DNA from: Arachnia propionica
GTDB taxonomy: Bacteria; Actinomycetota; Actinomycetes; Propionibacteriales; Propionibacteriaceae
Direction of reading: 5' to 3'
NCBI RefSeq assembly: GCF_003859805.1
Contig: NZ_RQZG01000008.1
Span: forward strand, 141,912 to 205,911
DNA: 64,000 nt
The notes under the pieces were generated by a model that worked only from the letters and a program-made list of their open reading frames with translations, was not told the origin of the DNA and made no database searches. The translations under genes and the position numbers were made by a program. How positions within the stretch are numbered: the first letter of the stretch is position 1; every line of letters starts with the position of its first letter. Positions 54,817 through 63,013 of this stretch are shown here, in pieces.

Positions 54817-55445
54817 CCCACACCCGGATCGTCATGCTCCGGCACGGTCGCACGGAGTGGAACGGGGCCGGGCGGCTGCAGGGGCAGGCGGACATCGCCC
54901 TCGATGCCGTCGGACTGGCCCAGGCCGGTGAGGCCGCCCGGTACTTCCGGGACTGGCACTTCGACGCCTGCTACTCCTCGGACCTGAGACGCGCGATGGT
55001 CACGGCTGAGACGGTGGCAGGGGGCCATGACCTGGAGGTCGTGGCGGAGTCGAGACTGCGTGAGATCAACGTCGGTTCCTGGTCCGGCAAGACCACGGCC
55101 GAGGTGTCGCAGGAGCTGCCGGACTTCATCGACCTCTACACCCGGGGGGTCGACTTCCGGCGCTCGGCGACGGGGGAGACCCTGGCCGAGATGACCGACC
55201 GGGTGGTCCCGATGGTGCTGGAGGCGGCGGCACGCCACCCTGGTGGTCAGGTGCTGCTGGTCACGCACGGGCTGCTCATCTCGACGGTGGTGCAGGCCCT
55301 GGTCGGCATCCCCCCGGCCGTGGTGCTCGCCATCCCCGGCAACGTCTGCTACTCGGTGCTGGGGATCGCGGAGGACCGTCGCTGGCTCATCACCCACAAC
55401 GCGCCGACGGCGGCGGGCGGCACCGGGTTGCCTCCGGCGATGTGA
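54813..55445 (+). CDS. histidine phosphatase (phosphoglycerate-mutase-like) family protein
   Basis: 210 residues from the GTG at 54813, overlapping the rsfS stop. The RHG motif is MLRHGRTEWNGAGRLQGQAD; the second catalytic His is in LLVTHGLLIS. Substrate unknown; neighbours in actinobacteria include glucosyl-3-phosphoglycerate phosphatases. Last gene of the nadD-rsfS string, 29 bases before tRNA-Ala. Confidence 0.85.
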   Translation: MTHTRIVMLRHGRTEWNGAGRLQGQADIALDAVGLAQAGEAARYFRDWHFDACYSSDLRRAMVTAETVAGGHDLEVVAESRLREINVGSWSGKTTAEVSQELPDFIDLYTRGVDFRRSATGETLAEMTDRVVPMVLEAAARHPGGQVLLVTHGLLISTVVQALVGIPPAVVLAIPGNVCYSVLGIAEDRRWLITHNAPTAAGGTGLPPAM

Positions 55446-55474
55446 TCCGGTACTGTTCTCCGGGTCGAAATGAC

Positions 55475-55547
55475 GGGGCTATGGCGCAGTTGGTAGCGCG
55501 CTTCCATGGCATGGAAGAGGTCAGGGGTTCGAATCCCCTTAGCTCCA
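55475..55547 (+). tRNA. tRNA-Ala (anticodon GGC)
   Basis: Cloverleaf GGGGCTATGGCGCAGTTGG to AGCTCC plus discriminator A. Anticodon stem-loop CTTCC-ATGGCAT-GGAAG gives GGC. The T-arm GGGGTTCGAATCCCC is canonical; CCA is not encoded. The 3' end adjoins the decayed mobile element, so it is a likely attachment site. Confidence 0.95.
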
Positions 55548-56852
55548 CCCCACGCACAAGGCTCGAACCCTTGCCATCATCGATGGTTTCGGTTCGGGCC
55601 TTGTTGCTGTCTTGGGCCCAGGTGAGGGCGTTGGCGTTGATCTCGGGGTCGAGGAGTGGACTTTCTTCTTGCGGATGTCGCGGGCGGCCTGGTCGGAGCG
55701 CATGGGGGTGCAGATCAGGGAGAACGATCGTTGGATTCCGCTGGAGAGCAGGATGGGTGAGAGGAAGCCGGGGTAGACCATGGAGCGGGGCCATTCGCTG
55801 ATCCACAGCACGGCGTGGTGGGCGGAGTCGGTGCGGATACGACTCCAGGTTTCGTTGACCGCGACGGGGCCGGCGGTGGCGAGCTGGTGGCCGATCTGGC
55901 CGTGGCGTTCTAGGGTGGCGGCGATGGCGGGGTCGTAGGCCGAGCGCAGGATCACAGCAACCTGTCCGGGTGTGAGCCATCCCGATGGGGTGAGGTCGGC
56001 TGAGCGGAGCGCGGCGTTGAGGGTGTTCATTTCTTGGCGCAGGACGGCGGCGGCGCCGCGGATGCCGCCGCCGGCGGTGCGGATCTGCCTCGCTGCGTTT
56101 CTCATGTCGAGGGAGAGGGAGAGGGTGGTGGCGTGGCGTTCGCCGGCGGGGCCGGCGCGGTTGATGAGTTCGGCGTAGGTGGTGGCAGCCCAGCTGGTGT
56201 CTTCGGGCTGGCCGTGGGTGGTCCACCATTCGGCGAGTCCGGTGCCGGAGTCGGGCAGGGTGCGTTCCAGGATTTGGAGGGTGGCGATCCGGCCGGAGCG
56301 GCAGACGGTGGCTAGGACGCGGCCCCAGGCGGTGACGCGGCGTTCTTGTTCGGCAGGGTCGAGGAGTACGAACGCGGGGTGGGTGATCTCGCACACCACC
56401 GTGAGCGTGTTCTGGTGGGGGTCGTGGATCATGCCCGCCCCTGTGGTCGGGTCCTCGTATTCGCGCAGCCGGGCTTGGTCGCCGGGCAGGGCGAGGGTTC
56501 CGGCGGGGCGTGGGGTGACGATGCGACGCCGGTAGAGGAGTTGTCCGATGGTGGTGCGGTAGACCCACCAGCCGGCTACGGGCACCCATTCGATGACCGG
56601 CCGTCCCGCGATGGGGACCCAGGTGAGGAGGACAGCGGTCACCCAGATGGGGGCGGTGTAGGCCAGCCACATCCCGCCCCCGGCGTAGAGGGCGGTGATG
56701 ATGGTGGCGATCGCGATCCCGACGGTGACGAGCTGGGCCGAGGACAGGCCAAGCAGGATGCCGCGACGGGTGAGCCGGGAGAACTTCACCGGCACCAACT
56801 CCGAACCGGTCGCATCCGGTTCGTGGCGGTTGTGCCTGTTGCGGCGGCTCAT
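55539..56852 (-). pseudogene. SCO6880-like conjugal transfer protein, C-terminus lost
   Basis: The first about 397 residues look normal: RRNRHNRHEPDATGSELVPV, two membrane helices (GILLGLSSAQLVTVGIAIAT, LAYTAPIWVTAVLLTWVP), then a soluble part (IHDPHQNTLTVVCEIT). This is the SCO6880 family of actinobacterial conjugation systems. After SDQAARDIRKKKV, near 55660, the sequence changes to unrelated Pro/Thr-rich residues up to the tRNA, so the 3' end appears deleted. In the shifted frame a short segment EINANALTWAQDSNKAR is readable but not identified. ATGA overlap with the upstream TrbL-like gene. Confidence 0.75.
55557..55603. repeat. inverted repeat just downstream of tRNA-Ala
   Basis: CAAGGCTCGAACC (55557-55569) faces GGTTCGGGCCTTG (55591-55603), 12 of 13 matched. 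Inside is the palindrome CCATC-ATC-GATGG. It may be a tRNA terminator or a binding site at the element's end. Confidence 0.6.
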
Positions 56853-58369
56853 GACTGCGGCTCCTTCCCTGCACTCGACGGCGGTGGCGGATTGTCGGCG
56901 GGCGGCGGGTTCGGCACCGGGGCGGACGGCGCGACCTGCTCACCCGCACCCGACGAGGACGCCCCCAGTGGCTGTGGACCTGGGGCGCTGGGAGGGGTGG
57001 GCTCCGCACTGGCCGACGGAGTGCCCGGCTGTGGCGGCGTCCCACCGGGCGCAGCCGCCGGCGGAGGACTCCCACCATTGCCTCCCCCTCCGTTGGTGGT
57101 GGGGGTGTGGTCGGCGGCGTCGGCAGCGGTCTCGGCCTGCTGACCGAGTTCGGCACCAGCTTTCGGGCCCGCGGTGGCAGCGTCCTTGGCCACCTGCACC
57201 CCGACCACCGCAGCAGCCGCAGGACCCGCAGCTGCAGCAGACCCACCCGACGCTGCCCCCGCCCCGGAAGCCCCAGATCCAGTTGCCCCGCCAGCGCCAG
57301 CACCAGCTTCGGCTCCGCCCTGGGATGCCGAGGGGTTCGGGGTGCTCGGTTTCGCCGGCTGCTTCCCGCCACCACCGTTGCTGTCACCGCCACTGCCGTC
57401 GAGTACCTGCTGGGGGTTGCCCGGCTGACGGTCCGGGAGCGGGATGGGCCGGTTGAGGGAGTTCTTGGCGTCTTGTTCGGCGCCGATCGCGTGGTACATG
57501 TCGAACCCAACGAAGCTGATGAACCGATAGGTCAGATACGGGGCGAACGCGGCCATCGCCATCAGTACGACCCCGGCCAGCGGGTCACTGATCGAGGACA
57601 GGTCCCCATCGATCGGCGCGGCGACCTGGGTGATCGCGACCAGGAACATCACCACCAGCACGAGCTTGGAACAGATCAGCGCGACCACGAACATCGCCCA
57701 CTTACTGATCCACCCCCGCGTGGCGTCCCACGACGACCCCGACAGGGCGAGGGGTGCGAACACGATCGCGACCAGCAGCAGCGCCTTGCGCACCAGCAGC
57801 GAGAGCCACACGATCGCCGCGGAGGTGATCGCAAGCCCGGCGAGGAAGATCGTGATGATCGCCCCGACCCCCGGGACGGCGATATTGATCGCGGTCAGCC
57901 CACCGGCGAGGATCGTGATCTTCTCGCCCATCGATTCGGTGGTTTCCCCGGCGGCTTGGACGATCCCGATACACAGCTGGTCGACCACCTCCAACAGCAG
58001 CCCAGTCAGCGTGATCACCACGAACGACCCCAACACCGATTTGGCGAGGCCAAGAGCGGCGCGGCTCAGGGCCGTCGGGTCACGACGGATGAGGCCGGTG
58101 ATCAGTTGGAGGCAGAAGAACAGCAGCATCACGAACACCGCGATGCCGAACAGCAGGTTGTAGACCGACAGGTAGCCAGTACTGGTGATGTCGACCAGCG
58201 TGGTGGCGTCGAAGACGTTCCACACCGCCTCGAACAACCAGCCCGCCGCAGAGCCCATGGCCTGGGCCAGCCAGTCGAACGGGGCCGACACCAACGACGC
58301 GGCGGCCTCACCAGCAGTTTCGCAGACACCTGAGATGACGGGCAGATCACAGATCCCCACCGCAATCAC
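56849..58369 (-). CDS. TrbL/VirB6-like conjugal transfer membrane protein
   Basis: 506 residues. The N-terminal 320 include about six membrane helices (LSVYNLLFGIAVFVMLLFFC, LGSFVVITLTGLLLEVVDQL, GAIITIFLAGLAITSAAIVW, LVLVVMFLVAITQVA). WLSLLVRKALLLVAIVFAPLA and GSSWDATRGWISKW match the TrbL family. The C-terminal 190 residues are Pro/Gly/Ala-rich and low complexity. It would form the channel of a type IV secretion-like system. Overlaps the SCO6880-like gene by 4 bases. Confidence 0.82.
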   Translation of the reverse strand: MIAVGICDLPVISGVCETAGEAAASLVSAPFDWLAQAMGSAAGWLFEAVWNVFDATTLVDITSTGYLSVYNLLFGIAVFVMLLFFCLQLITGLIRRDPTALSRAALGLAKSVLGSFVVITLTGLLLEVVDQLCIGIVQAAGETTESMGEKITILAGGLTAINIAVPGVGAIITIFLAGLAITSAAIVWLSLLVRKALLLVAIVFAPLALSGSSWDATRGWISKWAMFVVALICSKLVLVVMFLVAITQVAAPIDGDLSSISDPLAGVVLMAMAAFAPYLTYRFISFVGFDMYHAIGAEQDAKNSLNRPIPLPDRQPGNPQQVLDGSGGDSNGGGGKQPAKPSTPNPSASQGGAEAGAGAGGATGSGASGAGAASGGSAAAAGPAAAAVVGVQVAKDAATAGPKAGAELGQQAETAADAADHTPTTNGGGGNGGSPPPAAAPGGTPPQPGTPSASAEPTPPSAPGPQPLGASSSGAGEQVAPSAPVPNPPPADNPPPPSSAGKEPQS

Positions 58370-58405
58370 TCCTCACACACGCGGGTTGGAACGGTTGGGT
58401 AGGGG

Positions 58406-58729
58406 TTAGACGGACTGGCCGACGTTCCAGAAGAAATTGATCAGCGTGACCGCGGCGCCGCAGATGATCGCTGCTCCGCACGAGACCAGGACGCCGACCT
58501 TGCCGCGGCCGGCCAGGTGCGGGTTGGACGAGTTCGCGCCGAACCCCCACACGATCGCCGAGGTGATCAGCGCCAGCACCGACAGGATCAGCCCGATCGT
58601 CATCACCGCGCCCACGATCGTGCGCAGCTGCGAGATACCCGGCAGTCCGTTGTCGTTCGGGGTGATGTTCACATCCAGCGGCACCAGCAACGGCAGGTTC
58701 GGCACCACAGCAGTAACAAGATCAATCAC
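58406..58729 (-). CDS. DUF6112/VirB2-like small membrane protein
   Basis: 107 residues with two hydrophobic segments (TIVGAVMTIGLILSVLALIT, VGVLVSCGAAIICGAAVTLI) joined by a short basic loop (NPHLAGRGK). This is the usual pilin-like partner of the TrbL-like gene, 36 bases upstream of it. A second protein of this kind is at 61018-61284. Confidence 0.75.
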   Translation of the reverse strand: MIDLVTAVVPNLPLLVPLDVNITPNDNGLPGISQLRTIVGAVMTIGLILSVLALITSAIVWGFGANSSNPHLAGRGKVGVLVSCGAAIICGAAVTLINFFWNVGQSV

Positions 58730-58864
58730 GACAAGCTCCTCACAAGCAGAAGTCCTGCCACCGGAAACCCCGGACCAGCAGGAAACCAGAAAGGTCTGCC
58801 AGTCAGGTGCGCGCGGTGGCCCGGGCCGTCAGGAGTTGAAAGCTGCTGCCGGGCTGGGCGTCGG
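58730..58864. other. no gene seen
   Basis: 135 bases between the pilin-like gene and the VOC fragment. No convincing frame, repeat or promoter was found; the sequence is probably a remnant of rearranged DNA. Confidence 0.4.
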
Positions 58865-59040
58865 TCAGGAAGACGCGCTGTAGTCGGTCAGGCCGATGGT
58901 GTTGCCCCAGGGATCCCGGATCTCAATGGCCCAGCCGCTGCGAATGAGCTGCGGTGCCACATCGAACTGGTCGGCCAGATTGCGGGCGTCGGAGACTTTG
59001 AACCACGTGGCTGAGCACTCACGCCGATGCCACCTCTTGC
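58865..59040 (-). pseudogene. VOC/glyoxalase-family C-terminal fragment
   Basis: A 55-codon piece ending IEIRDPWGNTIGLTDYSASS and including WFKVSDARNLADQFDV. The RDPWGNTIGL motif is the C-terminal part of VOC (glyoxalase/bleomycin resistance) proteins. No start or N-terminal half is present, so it is a truncated relic. An intact VOC gene lies 0.7 kb away at 59709. Confidence 0.55.
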
Positions 59041-59047
59041 TTCTAGC

Positions 59048-59467
59048 TCAGTGTTGATGTAGCCAGTGGCGTTGCCACGGTGTCTCGACGGCGTGACGGT
59101 CGTAGTGCTGTCGCACCCATGCGACAGCAGCGTCCGGGTCGAGGCCGTCGAGGATCGTCATGGCCGCCAGGACCGTGCCGGTGCGGCCGCGTCCGCCACC
59201 GCAGGCAACTTCGACACGCTCGACCTCAGCGGCTCGCCACATATCCTCAATGACGCTCCAGGCCCGCTCGCGAGACAGCGGCAGCCCGAAATCCGGCCAG
59301 CGGAGCCAGGCGTACGGCCACACGGGGGCCGGGTCGCGCCACATGGCGTAGAGACCACGTTCAGGAAGGGTCTCGGGTACCGCCGACCAGCGGCGTCCTC
59401 TGACAAGACGTCCGCTCGGCAACGGCATCACTCCGGCTTCGCTCGCATCCCACAGCACGATGTCCAT
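59048..59467 (-). CDS. protein tyrosine phosphatase family protein
   Basis: 139 residues from the ATG at 59467 (MDIVLWDASEAGVMPLPSGR), with AGGGG upstream. The active-site loop CGGGRGRTGT fits Cys-x5-Arg. A general-acid Asp is likely in LRWPDFGLPL. Such small proteins are frequent in actinobacterial elements. Substrate unknown. A longer frame from 59515 is possible. Confidence 0.78.
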   Translation of the reverse strand: MDIVLWDASEAGVMPLPSGRLVRGRRWSAVPETLPERGLYAMWRDPAPVWPYAWLRWPDFGLPLSRERAWSVIEDMWRAAEVERVEVACGGGRGRTGTVLAAMTILDGLDPDAAVAWVRQHYDRHAVETPWQRHWLHQH

Positions 59468-59580
59468 TGTCCCCTGGGAGGCCTCACGTGGGATCAAGCA
59501 GAAGTGTGTGCCCATCTCGCCCGCAGGGCAACAGCAAGTTGACAGACTCCCAGGTCTTGGGTGACGGCTGGCTGTACTGC

Positions 59581-59620
59581 GACAACCACCACAGGCCGCG
59601 CGCCGCCTGTGGTGGTTGTC
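59581..59620. repeat. perfect 16-base hairpin
   Basis: GACAACCACCACAGGC (59581-59596) and GCCTGTGGTGGTTGTC (59605-59620) with an eight-base loop. It lies between the VOC gene end and the phosphatase start on the minus strand, so it may end the AraC-VOC transcript. No clear T-run. Confidence 0.8.
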
Positions 59621-59708
59621 ATCTCTATCTCATGATCCATCCAACGTCCCTGCTTCATTCGGAGGCTAGGTCGCCGGCTCGGCGTAAAGGGGTGCAACTC
59701 TCGTGTTC

Positions 59709-60116
59709 TCACTCGCCGGAGTACGAGCCCACAGACCAGTGATTACCTTCTGGATCTGCGACGGTGGCGACACGACCGCCGTAGGGCTGATCGGCGGGGT
59801 CTTCGATGGTCGTGGCGCCGTTTGCCAGAGCCTTGTCATAGATTGCGTCGACGTCAGCGTCTGTCTCGACCACGAGGTAGCAGCGGGCCTGGCCCGCCGT
59901 GTCCGGGATTTTGTGGGGGCCTGCATGTCGGATTGAGCCAAGCATGATCCCGCCCGAATCACGCCAGCGCAGTTCGGCATGCTCGACCCGGCTGGGGTCG
60001 TCGTCGTTGCGGACAACGAGGATTTGCTCGAAACCGAGCGCGGCGAGGAATGCCAGACCCTTGTCGGCATCGGCGTAGGTGAGGGAGTGAAACAGCTGGG
60101 GTTTGGTTGTCGTCAT
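59709..60116 (-). CDS. VOC (glyoxalase/bleomycin-resistance) family protein
   Basis: 135 residues from the ATG at 60116. Two beta-alpha-beta repeats: LFHSLTYADADKGLAFLAAL, then VETDADVDAIYDKALANG and YGGRVATVADPEGNHWSVGS, with the usual Glu and His metal positions. Likely binds or alters a small molecule. It starts 2 bases beyond the AraC gene, so the regulator may control it. Confidence 0.85.
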   Translation of the reverse strand: MTTTKPQLFHSLTYADADKGLAFLAALGFEQILVVRNDDDPSRVEHAELRWRDSGGIMLGSIRHAGPHKIPDTAGQARCYLVVETDADVDAIYDKALANGATTIEDPADQPYGGRVATVADPEGNHWSVGSYSGE

Positions 60117-60120
60117 GTGG

Positions 60121-60927
60121 TCAATCATGGTTGGCGACAAGTGCCAGGTCTTGAAGGTTTGGGAAGTCTTCGGTTCGAGATTTGGGACTGCCTCCGACGA
60201 ATCCCTTCCATTCCCGTGAGAGGTGCGACTGGTCGGCAAAGCCGCACCTGCTGGCCGCTTCGGTCAGGGATGCTCCTGATGCGACGAGTCGCTGGGCGTT
60301 CTCGAAGCGCGCCAGACGGCTGATCTCTTTGGGCGACAGGCCAAACTCTGCCCGGACACGGTTATTCAGGTGGCGTCGGGAGTACCCCACCTCGGCGGCC
60401 ACCTGAGCAACGGGAAGGCCACCCCCAAGGAGACGCCACGCCGCTGTCACCGTGGGGTCAGGGGTCCACCTATTCAGCCGGGCCAACAGGATTGCTTCCG
60501 CGACCGCAAGTCGGTCTGTCCACGAGGTGCGATTGGCAATGGCTTCATGCTCGTCACTGGTCAGTCCTCGTGGCAGGTCGTCTATGTCGACGGTGTGTTC
60601 TGCCACAGAGCCGATCGGTGCGCCGAAGATTGCTCTGCATCCGATCGGTGTGACAGCCAGATGGATACCTCGTTGCAGCCCGTGCGTGTGGATCAGCGCC
60701 GGCCGCAGATGAAGGCCGGAGATCGAGCACCAGCGCGCCGTGGATTCGCTGGGTTCGTGGAGCCACCCCACATCGAGAGGCTCGTCCACTGCGATGATCA
60801 CCGTGGCGGCCGTGCTGGGCACTCCCACGTGGACGGCGTCGACCGGTAGCACCATGTCGTAGGCCACCATGGGCGCAGCCAGGCAGCCCTGAAGTGCGGG
60901 ATGAACCGCCCGCGTCACAGTCGCCAT
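60121..60927 (-). CDS. AraC-family transcriptional regulator
   Basis: 268 residues. The C-terminal double helix-turn-helix is LPVAQVAAEVGYSRRHLNNR and RCGFADQSHLSREWKGF. The N-terminal part (LPVDAVHVGVPSTAATVIIA) is a ligand domain of unknown specificity. It precedes the VOC gene in the same transcript and probably regulates it. Confidence 0.87.
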   Translation of the reverse strand: MATVTRAVHPALQGCLAAPMVAYDMVLPVDAVHVGVPSTAATVIIAVDEPLDVGWLHEPSESTARWCSISGLHLRPALIHTHGLQRGIHLAVTPIGCRAIFGAPIGSVAEHTVDIDDLPRGLTSDEHEAIANRTSWTDRLAVAEAILLARLNRWTPDPTVTAAWRLLGGGLPVAQVAAEVGYSRRHLNNRVRAEFGLSPKEISRLARFENAQRLVASGASLTEAASRCGFADQSHLSREWKGFVGGSPKSRTEDFPNLQDLALVANHD

Positions 60928-61017
60928 GTCTCAAATCTAGCTAGAGACCACACGCTCTTCCCCTGCGGACGAGAATGCCCCGGGCATCAGCGAGATGGTG
61001 CAGCTGCCTTGGTGCGA

Positions 61018-61284
61018 CTAGATCTGGTCGCCGAGGTGGATGAGCCAGTTGAGCCAGGCGACACCGGCGCCGGTGAGGGTGGCGGCGCCGAGGGCGACGA
61101 GGAGTCCGGTGCGGGCTTTGGTGGCGGTGGTGTGGTTGCCGTGGGCGGTGGCGATGGCCCAGGTGATAGCGGAGATGATCATGGTGAGTACGGCGGTGAT
61201 GAGGGTGATGGTGAGCAGGGCTCCGATCACTGTTTGGAGAGTGGTGTTGTCGCCGAGGGCGCTGAAGTCAGGGAAGATGTTCAT
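61018..61284 (-). CDS. second VirB2/DUF6112-like small membrane protein
   Basis: 88 residues from the ATG at 61284, which overlaps the peptidase fragment stop (ATGA). Two membrane segments (VIGALLTITLITAVLTMIIS, LLVALGAATLTGAGVAWLNW) joined by a basic loop. Related in layout to the protein at 58406. This one keeps the canonical position right after the peptidase. Confidence 0.7.
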   Translation of the reverse strand: MNIFPDFSALGDNTTLQTVIGALLTITLITAVLTMIISAITWAIATAHGNHTTATKARTGLLVALGAATLTGAGVAWLNWLIHLGDQI

Positions 61285-61538
61285 GGTTGGTTGCCTTGTT
61301 TGACGGTGATGTGGACGTGGTCGTAATGGCCGCCGGTGATGTCGGTGGGGTCGTGCATGCCACCGCCGTTGTAGGGGCGCCAGCCCTCGGCATCGCGAGC
61401 GAGGGACCAGATCTGGCCTTGCCAGATCAGGTACTCGACGCCGAGGGTTTCGGCGTTGACTTTGAGCCAGTTCGTCAGAGCCCAACCGGCTTCGAGCTGC
61501 TGGGGTGTGGGTCGGGAGCCGATGGCGTTGCCGCGCCC
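61281..61538 (-). pseudogene. C-terminal fragment of transfer-associated cell-wall peptidase
   Basis: About 85 codons ending in GGHYDHVHITVKQGNQP. RGNAIGSRPTPQQLEAGWAL and EYLIWQGQIWSLARD, then EGWRPYNGGGMHDP and the metal-binding HxH are typical of the C-terminal domain of peptidases in actinobacterial conjugative elements. Upstream sequence is lost at about 61538, where a plus-strand relaxase-like segment begins. Confidence 0.65.
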
Positions 61539-61539
61539 T

Positions 61540-61729
61540 GGTTGTGGCCGCCTACCGTGACCGGTACCAGATCACAGACCCGGACCCGCTCGGCACCCAA
61601 CCTGAGGGCACGGCGCAGAAGATCGACCGCGCTCGGGCAGAAACCGCGTTACGGACACTGATCCGCCCGACCATCGAGAACGAGCGTCGGCGGCCCGCCG
61701 TCCAGGCGACGCGGCACCTCGACCTGTGA
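61540..61729 (+). pseudogene. C-terminal fragment of a relaxase-like (MobF/TraA) protein
   Basis: 62 codons, VVAAYRDRYQITDPDPLG to the stop after RHLDL. The AAYRDRYxITDxxPLG motif is found near the end of large conjugative relaxases in actinobacteria. The rest is missing. A bidirectional hairpin follows at 61747. Confidence 0.5.
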
Positions 61730-61746
61730 TGGCGGGCACAAAGAAG

Positions 61747-61784
61747 GGGGTCTCGCACCGTCCAGAGGGATGGTGCGAGACCCC
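61747..61784. terminator. bidirectional hairpin between relaxase and dprA-like genes
   Basis: GGGGTCTCGCACC (61747-61759) pairs perfectly with GGTGCGAGACCCC (61772-61784); the loop is 12 bases. It separates convergent genes. No T-run follows on either side. Confidence 0.65.
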
Positions 61785-61801
61785 ACAATCTGCCGACCGG
61801 G

Positions 61802-62796
61802 CTACAGAGATCGCTCCGGCGGACCAGCCGCCGGCGCCTCGCGGCGTGTGAACTCGGCCGACAGCCCCGGAGGTTGGGCGGCGCGGTCGGCGGTGAGTTC
61901 TTCAACGTCGGCAGCGGAGGTGACCAGGCGTGCGTTGCCGGTATGGAGCAGCTCGTGCGGCCCATGACTGGTGACGTTGGTGACGGGCCCCGGCACTGCA
62001 CCCACCTGCCGACCAAGCTGGTGGGCTTCGGCCGCCACTCGAAGTGCCCCGACCGTGCGCCCGCTTCCACGACCACCGTCGCGACTGAAATCGCTCCCAA
62101 CAGTCGGGAGCGGGCCAGGAACCGATGTCGCGTCGGCACCGATCCGGGAGGAAGCTCGCTCACCAGCGCACCCACATCACCCACCCGGTCCAGCAAGTCA
62201 CGGTTTCCGCTCGGGTATGGGCGGTCCACCCCACCGGCGAGCACCGCGATGGTGTCACCACCGGCCGCCAACGCTGCGCGGTGCGCGGCAGCCTCGACGC
62301 CATAGGCGCCACCAGCCACCAGAACACCCTCGCGGTTCGCGAGGTCGCCCGCCAGCTCGCCCGCTACGTGCTCCCCATACGCGGTGGCCGCCCGAGAACC
62401 CGTGACCGTCACCAAGTCCTGCAGTGGCCGCGCCAGGAACGACGTTGCCCCGCGCACGAACAGAACATAAGGGGCACGCTCGCCGAGATCATCCAGCGCC
62501 CGAGGCCACTGCGCGTCACCCGGGATCAGAGTGGTGATCCCGCTCTCCTCAACCATGCGCAGCCGCTGGTCGAGGTCATCCAGCCTGCCCGGTGAGGTGA
62601 TGCGGTCACGCCACACCTGACCATCAACCCGGCTCAAACCCGGCACGGTCGTGTCGGTGTCGAGCAGCCCGAGCGTCTCAACGGCGCTCAGGCGGCGCAT
62701 CAGCCCGCCCGTGACGGGATCATCGGGCTCCGCCAGCATTGCCAGCACCACCCGGGCACGACGTTCATCAACACCAAGACCAGCAACACCAGACAT
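61802..62796 (-). pseudogene. DprA-like DNA-processing protein, frameshifted
   Basis: From the ATG at 62796 (GAGGAGGAG upstream) the frame encodes the Rossmann-like DprA core: LIPGDAQWPRALDDLGERAP, VTGSRAATAYGEH, GGAYGVEAAAHRAALAAGG and AVLAGGVDRPYPSGN. After VVVEAGARSG the expected sequence (LRVAAEAHQLGRQVGAVPG) is in another frame, so a base is missing near 62047. Normal DprA loads RecA onto incoming DNA; copies on mobile elements are common. Confidence 0.75.
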
Positions 62797-62949
62797 GACG
62801 GCTCCTCCTCAAACAGGTTCACCGAGAAGGTGTTCCTGCCGCCGCCCTTGGACTGGTCGGATCGCCCCGCCTGTGACGATCTCGGAGAACGGGGTTTCAC
62901 CGCCCTGGGGTACGCCTGCGCCGTCGGCAGCGACTCGACGTGTCGACCG

Positions 62950-62978
62950 TTGATCCTGGGCACGTTCTCTCTTAGGAT
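62950..62978 (+). promoter_or_regulatory. putative promoter for the nuclease gene
   Basis: TTGATC at 62950-62955 and TAGGAT at 62973-62978, spaced 17 bases, upstream of AAGGAGGT and the GTG at 63014. Confidence 0.5.
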
Positions 62979-63013
62979 TGGGTGGTGTGACGCCAGAACA
63001 AGGAGGTGACTGC

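Noticed and set aside
55390..57510. 706-residue Arg/Pro-rich frame on the minus strand
   Set aside because: It is a shadow of the SCO6880-like and TrbL-like genes and also reads through the tRNA-Ala gene.
62797..63013. Small plus-strand frame containing PPPLDWSDRPACDDLG, slightly WhiB-like
   Set aside because: No start codon or cysteine pattern of a WhiB protein; too short and without support.
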